Origin: Synechococcales cyanobacterium bin31.maxbin.ball.101
GTDB lineage: Bacteria; Cyanobacteriota; Cyanobacteriia; Leptolyngbyales; Leptolyngbyaceae
Reading direction: 5' to 3'
DNA length: 42,385 nucleotides
Assembly: GCA_013298165.1 (NCBI GenBank)
Contig: JAAFJU010000028.1
Location: forward strand, 1 to 42,385
Of this stretch, positions 35,931-42,385 are shown in pieces (position 1 is the first letter of the stretch; the number at the start of each line of letters is the position of its first letter). Position numbers and translations under genes: made by a program. The notes beneath the pieces were generated by a model. It saw only the letters and a list, made by a program, of their open reading frames with translations, did not search any database and had not been told where the DNA came from.

Positions 35931-35971
35931 GATGATGAATGAATGGAAACTTGGTGATTGCATAAGCCCGA

Positions 35972-36127
35972 TCCCCCTAAATCCCCCTTTTTAAGGGGGA
36001 CTATGAGTGTTTAGCTCGTTTTTTAGTTGTGATTCTAAGACCATAGAAATCTAAAAATCTAAAAATCAATTCATAACCCTCCTCCCCTTCATGTCCCCCC
36101 TTTTCAAGGGGGCTAGGGGGATCGAGC
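35972..36127. repeat. Paired C-rich inverted repeats between tpsA and tpsB
   Basis: ATCCCCCTTTTTAAGGGGGA at 35979-36000 and CCCCCCTTTTCAAGGGGGC at about 36094-36112 are two hairpins of a third repeat type. They may be processing or termination sites between tpsA and tpsB. Confidence 0.6.
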
Positions 36128-36136
36128 CTAGGCAAG

Positions 36137-38899
36137 TTACGATCGCCCCACTGAACAAAGACCGCCACTACTCACCCCTGCATAGGGCAAACTCGCTGCA
36201 ATGAATTGCAATTGGCCATCGGGCGTTTTAGTCCAACCTTGGGCGGGAATTAGACGGGTGGGTGCAGCGGCGATCGGAACGCTGGCTTGCGGCCTAGTTG
36301 GATTTTGCAATGGACTGACGGCGATCGTGCTGCGGCGCTCTAGTTGCTGGGTGGCATCTTGCGCTAAGACGCCTGTTCCCGTTTGTTTTAATGAATTGTC
36401 TTCTTGACGAGTGCGCGGGTCACAACCTTCACTTAAGGCGTAGTCGCGGAATCGATCGTTCATGGGTTGGAGACCGCGATCGACATCTAAATTAAACGTG
36501 CTGACATTAACCACACCATTTAATCCAACATCAGAACTCGCATCTAAATCGTCACTAATAATGGTGTCCGTTCGTTTAGCAAGATTTCTCAATGCCAACG
36601 TGGACAAATCAATTCGTCCGCCAGATCCACCAAAAGCATTGGCTACAATGTCACTGTTTTTGTAAGGAAACCCATAGGTCAGCAAGGTTTGACGATTGGA
36701 ATTAAGGACGACATTGAAATTAGAATCTAACGTTAGATCCGATCCGATCGCGAGATTGCCACCATCCCCGCCACCAGCATTGCTCCCTGCTGCGGTAGAC
36801 ACTCGGCTGCCTCGACTGACTCCCATCAAATAGCGAGATTGCAATCCAACATTACCGCCCTTACCCGAAAGACTCGCTGCAAAAATGAAGGAAGCCCGAT
36901 CGAGTACGATGAAATCAGTTTCAGCTAAAATATATCCAGCAAATCCACCGCCACTAAAATTGCTCGTGTTAATAAACGCGCCATTATTGATATAGAGTAG
37001 CGGCGTTTTGATCGCAATAACACCGCTTTTCTCGCCTGTTGCACCTTGCTCGATCGAACTTAAAATCCCAGACCCAAACTCTCCTTCCCGACCCGATATC
37101 CGCACATCTTCGATCGCCTTAATCCAAACAGAACCCGCATTCCCCTTGGCCCCGCCTCTCGTCTCACTGGGGCGAAACACAAGGGTTTGAATTTGGCCAC
37201 CGCGATCGAGACTGAGTTTGCCTGTGCTGATGTGAATGGTGCCTGCATTGCCCTCTGCACCACTACGGACGCTACTCCGAATGTAACTACTCCGATCCAG
37301 TTTTAAGATTCCATTATTGCCACCTAAGGACAGCTTGGTATCAAAATCTGAGCTTTCATAGGTGCTGAAGACTTGATTGAGAAATGCTGGGACGGACGGA
37401 TAAGACTTTCCAGTGGAAATGGATATAAATCCACCATCTCCTTTGCCAAAGGTACTACTAGAAATATCGGCATCATTACTTAAACTCAAAGATTTTGAAG
37501 CATTGACCAGGATAATGCCTGCATCTTTATTGCTGACACCGCTACCTACCAGCAAACTACTTTGCAGACCACTAGCTGCGCCAAACGGATCAACGGTAAA
37601 CTGCGCCTGTTCAAGTGCTTCTCTTCTCGACTTCCCCGCATTGATATAAGCTTGCTGAATCGCTGTAAACCGATCGTTCCAAGTGGGATCTGAACCAGAG
37701 ATATTAATCGTCTCTGCATTGATTACCATGTTACCCGGGGTTCCAGTTTTGTAAGACGGGACCGTAATTTGTGCGCCGCCTGTAATATTGAGATTGGTTA
37801 CATTGATAAAAACATTGCCACCCGATCCTTTACTGAACGATCGGCCACTAATCACAGCCCCATTTTCAAGATTTAAATTGGTAATGTCATAGAGCCGCAA
37901 AATTCCACCTGCGCCCGTGGTTTTATCGACACCGCCCGGAACTTCCTCACTCGACACAAAGATCCCACTGGAAAACCCGCCATCTGAGGTTCCGTCAGGC
38001 CGCAGTCCTTTAAAGGGAGCATACCCGTTCAGCGTTACGGTGGAAGGCTTAGTGCGATCGATCGGTAAAATATCAATATCTCCTGACTTTGCGCCCTGAG
38101 TGGAGAAGGTAGAGGTGCTAATCGTCGATCCCTCTATTATTGATAAATTTTGAGTTTGGATCACAAGGTCGTCGCCTTTTGCCGTTGCGGTCTCCGGAAC
38201 ACTCAATTGGACCAGTGATTGATTGGCTAACATAATTGTGGGCGCATACAAAACAATGTCGTTGCCCGCCAATGCACGTCCACCTTGAAATTCAATTTGA
38301 TTGGCGGCTAGCTGTAATCCACCGCCCACAGAGAGTCTGCCAAAGTTTGTAATGTTCCCAGGTCTCTGAATCGCTGAAGCATTGGCTCCATACTGTAGTC
38401 CTGGTTTGATTTCAACAGTCAGTAAGGGAGGAGCGTTTGGGTTGGTGGTCTGATAAGCATATCCATCTTCAAAGAGCCACCGATCGGCTGTACTCGCGAC
38501 AAAGCCACCTGCAATATCTAATCTCACGTCCTTCCCAAAGACAACGCCACGGGGATTAATCAAAAACAAATTTGCAGAACCATTGACCCCAAGTGTCCCA
38601 AAAATGTTAGAAACATTATTGCCCGTCACACGACTGAGAATATTACGAATCCCCGTATCCGGATTGAAATAAACCTGATTCCCAGCCCCGACATTAAACT
38701 CACTAAAACTGTGAAACAAAGACGCGCCTCGTGCTGTCCCTCCATTAATTAAGGTCGGTACAGTCCCCCCACCCGGAACCACTATAGAACCCGTCGTTCC
38801 GTCAGAAATTGGAATGTTCTGAGCGATCGCCCGATCGGTTCCGTAGCCACCGACCGTCAAAACTGCGCCCGTAACCGCCAAAAACTTCAATAAATGCAT
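36137..38899 (-). CDS. Filamentous haemagglutinin-type exoprotein TpsA
   Basis: A 920-residue secreted protein. The signal peptide (LLKFLAVTGAVLTVGGYGTDRAIAQ) is followed by the TPS domain: SGSFHSFSEFNVG-like ASLFHSFSEFNVGAGNQVYF, NPDTGIRNILSRVTG, GVNGSANLFLINPRGVVFG and AGGFVAST. Long right-handed beta-helix repeats rich in Gly/Asn/Ile follow. It is far shorter than the large adhesins. The TpsB partner is next. ATG 38899 has AGAGG about eight bases upstream and yields a proper signal peptide. Confidence 0.92.
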   Translation of the reverse strand: MHLLKFLAVTGAVLTVGGYGTDRAIAQNIPISDGTTGSIVVPGGGTVPTLINGGTARGASLFHSFSEFNVGAGNQVYFNPDTGIRNILSRVTGNNVSNIFGTLGVNGSANLFLINPRGVVFGKDVRLDIAGGFVASTADRWLFEDGYAYQTTNPNAPPLLTVEIKPGLQYGANASAIQRPGNITNFGRLSVGGGLQLAANQIEFQGGRALAGNDIVLYAPTIMLANQSLVQLSVPETATAKGDDLVIQTQNLSIIEGSTISTSTFSTQGAKSGDIDILPIDRTKPSTVTLNGYAPFKGLRPDGTSDGGFSSGIFVSSEEVPGGVDKTTGAGGILRLYDITNLNLENGAVISGRSFSKGSGGNVFINVTNLNITGGAQITVPSYKTGTPGNMVINAETINISGSDPTWNDRFTAIQQAYINAGKSRREALEQAQFTVDPFGAASGLQSSLLVGSGVSNKDAGIILVNASKSLSLSNDADISSSTFGKGDGGFISISTGKSYPSVPAFLNQVFSTYESSDFDTKLSLGGNNGILKLDRSSYIRSSVRSGAEGNAGTIHISTGKLSLDRGGQIQTLVFRPSETRGGAKGNAGSVWIKAIEDVRISGREGEFGSGILSSIEQGATGEKSGVIAIKTPLLYINNGAFINTSNFSGGGFAGYILAETDFIVLDRASFIFAASLSGKGGNVGLQSRYLMGVSRGSRVSTAAGSNAGGGDGGNLAIGSDLTLDSNFNVVLNSNRQTLLTYGFPYKNSDIVANAFGGSGGRIDLSTLALRNLAKRTDTIISDDLDASSDVGLNGVVNVSTFNLDVDRGLQPMNDRFRDYALSEGCDPRTRQEDNSLKQTGTGVLAQDATQQLERRSTIAVSPLQNPTRPQASVPIAAAPTRLIPAQGWTKTPDGQLQFIAASLPYAGVSSGGLCSVGRS

Positions 38900-39012
38900 C
38901 CCAAAACCTCTCACCCCGATCGCCATATACTACGGGTATTTACGGAGAAAGACAATATGAGTTTGTGGGGAAAAGTGAGTTTTTGTGGGAAATTCTGTAG
39001 GTTTCGGAAAAA

Positions 39013-40491
39013 TTACTCGCCTGTATGGACCGTCTTGACCCACTTTAAGCGCTTCGGAAAAAAGGCCATTCGCGTCGTGACACTCCCCACAACAATAAAC
39101 CAATGGATCATATAGATAAACCCCTGAACCGCTTGAATTAAAGGAATTCCCCAAGCTTGCCACAGATTGCTGTAGGTTCCACCTGAAGCCAGCTTGCGAC
39201 GACGCAGTCCACGGGTCGTACTCGCAACAAAGAAAACAAAGACTAGAAGAGACAGTGGCATCAACATCAAGACATGGTGATATTTCAAAGCCCAGAAAAA
39301 GTCAGGCAATGCCGCTGTCGGCATGAAGTACTGCATGATCCAGAACACGGACAAATCCAGGGTCTTTGCGGTCCCCATCCGGTTGCGTAAAATAAAACGC
39401 CAGTAATCTAGATAGCGTTGATAGCCGCCTTCACCCCAGCGATTTCGTTGATGCCAGAGAGCTTTGGCCGTGGTCACACCTTCTTCGTAGACTGGCGGAA
39501 TCGTGAGACATTGAATATCCCATTGATTTAAATGCAAGCGGAATGTCAAATCCAAATCGTCCGTAATCGTCTCCTCATTCCAACCCCCGCATTCAATTAG
39601 GGCCGATCGTCTTACAAACTGTCCGTTCCCTCGCAGTTCACCGACCCCGCCCACAGCAATGCGTTGCTGCTGCATAAAGGCATCCAGCAACATCTCAGCA
39701 TGTTGCCCTTTAACCCAAAAGTTATTGGCTTCCGCGCTGCCAGGAATTTCATATTGAGCGATCGCTTTACGGAGTTGAATTGCTCCGACCCGATCGTTTT
39801 TCAAAAAGATCGGTAAGGTCTTTTGAATAAAGTCAGGCTGAATGCGGGCATCCGCATCGAACACGACTAAAAATTCGCCCTTAGTTTTAGCAAAAACTTG
39901 ATTTAACGCACCGGATTTACCACCCGTAGCCCCAGCGGCGCGACGATAGAGATTGAGTTGGGGGAACTCCTGCCGAAGTTGCGTCAAAACTTCAGTGGTG
40001 CGATCGGTGCTGGCATCATCCACAATCCATAGCTCGTAGCGATCGGCAGGATAGTCGAGGGTACAGAGATTGCGCACCAATGTTTCAATCACAGCCTCTT
40101 CATTCTTAGCCGACACCAGCAGCGTCACCATCGGCAACGCTGAGCCTTGAACAACATCATGCAAATCACAATCAGGCGCTTCGATCGTTGGCTTTGCAGT
40201 GAAGGCTCGAAGCAAATGAAGGGACATGAGACCGGATAATGCCGTCATTAACCACAGGCCATAGCTGAGATTATGAACCAGGTACAAAATGCCCCAAGTC
40301 CCCGTTAATAAAAACGCCGATTTAAGCCGTCGCCCCTCGAATCCATCATCCAGGGGCGACGACTCAAAACAGTCCTCAAACCGATCGCTGTCTGAGTCTA
40401 AAGCGATCGTCTCTCCCAGGGTTAAATCTGGGAGAGAGCTATATTCAGACCCCTGCGAGGAATCGTTTTCGGGCCAGGAATTCTCCGACAT
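39013..40491 (-). CDS. GT2-family membrane glycosyltransferase
   Basis: A 492-residue inverting glycosyltransferase of family 2. After an acidic N-terminal stretch and two transmembrane helices (about 55-85), the catalytic domain has VTLLVSAKNEE, VDDASTDRT, VFDADARI (DxD), TDDLDL and QRNRWGEGG (Q/RxxRW), the motif of processive synthases. Several C-terminal helices follow. The polymer made is unknown; exopolysaccharide is likely. The start overlaps the end of the radical SAM gene by 47 bases, so the two are coupled. Confidence 0.9.
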   Translation of the reverse strand: MSENSWPENDSSQGSEYSSLPDLTLGETIALDSDSDRFEDCFESSPLDDGFEGRRLKSAFLLTGTWGILYLVHNLSYGLWLMTALSGLMSLHLLRAFTAKPTIEAPDCDLHDVVQGSALPMVTLLVSAKNEEAVIETLVRNLCTLDYPADRYELWIVDDASTDRTTEVLTQLRQEFPQLNLYRRAAGATGGKSGALNQVFAKTKGEFLVVFDADARIQPDFIQKTLPIFLKNDRVGAIQLRKAIAQYEIPGSAEANNFWVKGQHAEMLLDAFMQQQRIAVGGVGELRGNGQFVRRSALIECGGWNEETITDDLDLTFRLHLNQWDIQCLTIPPVYEEGVTTAKALWHQRNRWGEGGYQRYLDYWRFILRNRMGTAKTLDLSVFWIMQYFMPTAALPDFFWALKYHHVLMLMPLSLLVFVFFVASTTRGLRRRKLASGGTYSNLWQAWGIPLIQAVQGFIYMIHWFIVVGSVTTRMAFFPKRLKWVKTVHTGE

Positions 40492-41425
40492 AGGTAGCAC
40501 TGTTCAACACCCAATACTTATCCAAACCTTTGAAGAAACTGGGAATCAGATAACACCAAACGGTGCATCCTTCGCAGACAGAGAGTTTTCCCTGACTTTG
40601 TCGGAATTCTTCGACGACTTCTGATTCTCTGTATAGATCGTAGAGATTCCCTGCGATCGGCACACCCTTTTGGGCGAAGTGGTAACAGGGAAGCAGCAAC
40701 TCATCGTTGGGAGAGATGGCAATGACCGCATCCACGGCTTTACAGCGTGGGTTTTCGGTGTCATTTCCGCCCGCTTCAATGAAGGCTAATGCCGCTTTAT
40801 TGTATCCGACGACGCTACCAAACTTGCGGGCAACGGCTTCGATTTTTTGGACCATTTCCGCATTGGGATTTTTCTTGGAGTTGTAGTTGGAATAAGCCGT
40901 AAACGCCGGATTCATCCAAACACGCGCTCCCAGTTCCCGAGCCAGCTTTGCGACTTCGTCGAGACGATCGAAGTTCTGGGCGGTGACGGTGTGGTTAAGG
41001 ACGGGGTACTCTCCCAGTTCTTTTGCAAGCTTGACGGATTCCACGAGGGTATCGAAGATGGCAACCCCACGGGACTGATTATGGGTGTCTGCATCTCCGC
41101 CATCCAGGGAGAAGTTTAAGAAGTCCACTAAGCCCTGCATTTCTCTGGCCCGTTTGGGATAGAGAATGGTGTTGGTGGTCATGCTGGTGGTGAAACCGAG
41201 GCGCTTGGCTTCCGCATAAATCTGCGGCGCTTCAGCTTTAAGGAGCGGTTCTCCTCCGGTAAAGTCGATGTACTTGACCCCAAGACGCTTCAGGTCATGG
41301 AGATTTTTCTTGATGGTCTCAAAATCCGCTTCTTTCTTTGGTTCTAAGGCCCAAATGTCGCAGAAGTGACAGCGAGCATTACAGCGGTAGGTCAAATAGT
41401 AGTTCGCAACGAGGGGGACTCCCAT
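40445..41425 (-). CDS. Radical SAM protein with SPASM-like C-terminus
   Basis: A 326-residue radical SAM enzyme. The 4Fe-4S cluster ligands are C15, C19 and C22 (CNARCHFC), followed by TGGEPLL and the beta-barrel core. A cysteine-rich end (CKAVDA, CYHFAQKG, CEGCTVWC) resembles a SPASM/twitch auxiliary cluster region. The family includes HpnH-like lipid modifiers and maturases; substrate unknown. GGAG lies about 11 bases before ATG. The gene overlaps the following glycosyltransferase by 47 bases, implying one operon. Confidence 0.9.
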   Translation of the reverse strand: MGVPLVANYYLTYRCNARCHFCDIWALEPKKEADFETIKKNLHDLKRLGVKYIDFTGGEPLLKAEAPQIYAEAKRLGFTTSMTTNTILYPKRAREMQGLVDFLNFSLDGGDADTHNQSRGVAIFDTLVESVKLAKELGEYPVLNHTVTAQNFDRLDEVAKLARELGARVWMNPAFTAYSNYNSKKNPNAEMVQKIEAVARKFGSVVGYNKAALAFIEAGGNDTENPRCKAVDAVIAISPNDELLLPCYHFAQKGVPIAGNLYDLYRESEVVEEFRQSQGKLSVCEGCTVWCYLIPSFFKGLDKYWVLNSATYVGEFLARKRFLAGV

Positions 41426-41781
41426 AAGTGCCTAGGTTCTCCAAGGATGATTTGATGCAAGTCACTTAGACGATACGGCTAGAGCGTCGCACAATACAAG
41501 CCCTTTTATTAATTTTTATGACTCATTTTTTCGATGGGTTGATTCCCCACCGAACTCGACTTCGGTAAAATCTACGTGTGACAGAAATTAACAATGATCG
41601 ATCGGATACATGGCATTGGGTATATTGCATTGGGTATGTTGAGTAGAGGGCATTAAGGCTCAGTTACAATTTAATTTCAATTAAAGCTTTGATAAAACTC
41701 TCCCAGTGGCATTGTTTTCACAGGGTGAAATGAGGCATTTTGAAGCTTGAGGGTACTTTTATCTTGAGGAATCGTTGGATT
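41426..41781. other. Gene-free region between radical SAM and TPR genes
   Basis: A 356 bp gap, likely with divergent promoters. It has ACCGAA/TTCGGT (41549-41554/41561-41566) and a 14 bp tandem repeat GCATTGGGTATATT/GCATTGGGTATGTT (41613-41626, 41627-41640). No further gene was seen. Confidence 0.5.
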
Positions 41782-42385
41782 ATGAAATCGGGACTGCCAT
41801 ATTCATCACCTACCGCCATTTCATCACCTGCGTCGATTAATTCAGCGACTTCACCTTCCTCTGAAGCGTTCCTCACTTGGCAAGAGACGATGCCAGAAGA
41901 TCTCACCTCAACCAATGTGTTCACCCATGGTTACGCCCGTACGCCCGATGGCATGAAATCGCCTCAGAATCCCGATGTCACGGTGATTCAGGCCCATCGG
42001 GTGTCCCGTGAAGGTCAGGCTTGGGTGGAGCGAGGCTACGGGTTACATCGTCTGGGAAACTACGAAGAAGCGATTGTTTGTTTTGATACAGCGCTTGAGT
42101 TGGATGTCAGGATTGCGGATGCTTGGCAGGGGAAGGGAATTTGTTTAGGGGAGATGAATGAAGCGGAAGGGGCGATCGCTTGTTTTGAACAGGTAATTTT
42201 GCATAACCCTGACAATTATCGGGGTTGGCACAATCGTGGCAAGGCGTTGATGAAGGTGGAGCGCTATGAGGATGCGATCGCTTGCTTTAAGCGCGTGCTG
42301 CAACTGAAGCCTGAAAACTATAAAGCTTGGTACAATCGCGGGCTTTGTCTGGAGCATCTCCGTCATTGGGAGCAGGCCGTGAATA
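41782..42385 (+). CDS. TPR-containing protein (partial, runs off the window)
   Basis: A reading frame from ATG 41782 to the window end without a stop, so the 3' end is missing. The first 60 residues are Ser/Pro/Thr-rich and low-complexity. TPR units follow: AWVERGYGLHRLGNYEEAIVCF, then WQGKGICLGEMNEAEGAIAC, WHNRGKALMKVERYEDAIAC and WYNRGLCLEHLRHWEQAVN. It is probably a TPR protein of a larger size; fused domains beyond the edge cannot be seen. Confidence 0.88.
   Translation, partial: MKSGLPYSSPTAISSPASINSATSPSSEAFLTWQETMPEDLTSTNVFTHGYARTPDGMKSPQNPDVTVIQAHRVSREGQAWVERGYGLHRLGNYEEAIVCFDTALELDVRIADAWQGKGICLGEMNEAEGAIACFEQVILHNPDNYRGWHNRGKALMKVERYEDAIACFKRVLQLKPENYKAWYNRGLCLEHLRHWEQAVN

Overview
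The window is a stretch of cyanobacterial chromosome. The evidence is the dense GATCG / GCGATCGC (HIP1-type) words in genes and intergenic DNA and the gene content: ClpS, cyanobacterial-type MenB (phylloquinone pathway), enolase, DapB, RecF, a TM0106-type nuclease, a CHAT protease beside two-partner secretion genes, and an ABC1 kinase. The genus cannot be fixed from the sequence. No rRNA, tRNA or CRISPR array was seen.

Layout. 1-3.6 kb: ABC1 kinase, divergent clpS, a CPBP membrane protease and a small conserved gene. 3.6-8.4 kb: a complete integron, with an IntI-type tyrosine recombinase (minus strand), an attI-like region carrying paired repeats, and five cassettes bounded by 85-87 bp attC sites. 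Two cassettes are identical 650 bp copies carrying a DUF1232 membrane protein. One is only a duplicated attC, one has no convincing gene, and one carries an acetylpolyamine amidohydrolase/HDAC-family enzyme. A ten-unit 21 bp tandem repeat lies past the intI 3' end. 8.5-20.8 kb: housekeeping genes (dapB, MuiA-like, PLP enzyme, RecB-like nuclease, TPR protein, lipid kinase, recF, P-type Ca2+ ATPase).

21.0-25.4 kb: an accessory patch. An ATPase-like protein with a degenerate P-loop is followed by a DUF1778/GNAT toxin-antitoxin pair, a membrane-anchored unknown, a broken small-protein/aspartic-protease operon and another unknown. The last 54-57 bp of the ATPase gene recur twice downstream, each copy with an in-frame stop, between these modules. 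25.5-30.2 kb: menB, a small membrane protein, eno, gloA, a GIY-YIG protein and an SH3-like secreted protein. 30.3-38.9 kb: a surface/secretion locus on the minus strand: TpsA adhesin, TpsB transporter, CHAT protease, retropepsin-like protease. 39.0-41.4 kb: an overlapping radical SAM / GT2 glycosyltransferase pair. The right edge holds a truncated TPR gene.

Two families of palindromic repeats (C-rich with a CCCCCAGAATTGGGGG core, and one carrying TCCGCTCA) fill many gene ends. They probably act as terminators, and in places they encode the last residues of proteins.

The main discovery is the cyanobacterial integron. The R'' box of three different cassettes is the reverse complement (7/7, 6/7 and 6/7) of that cassette's own first seven bases, as expected if they were once circular cassettes.
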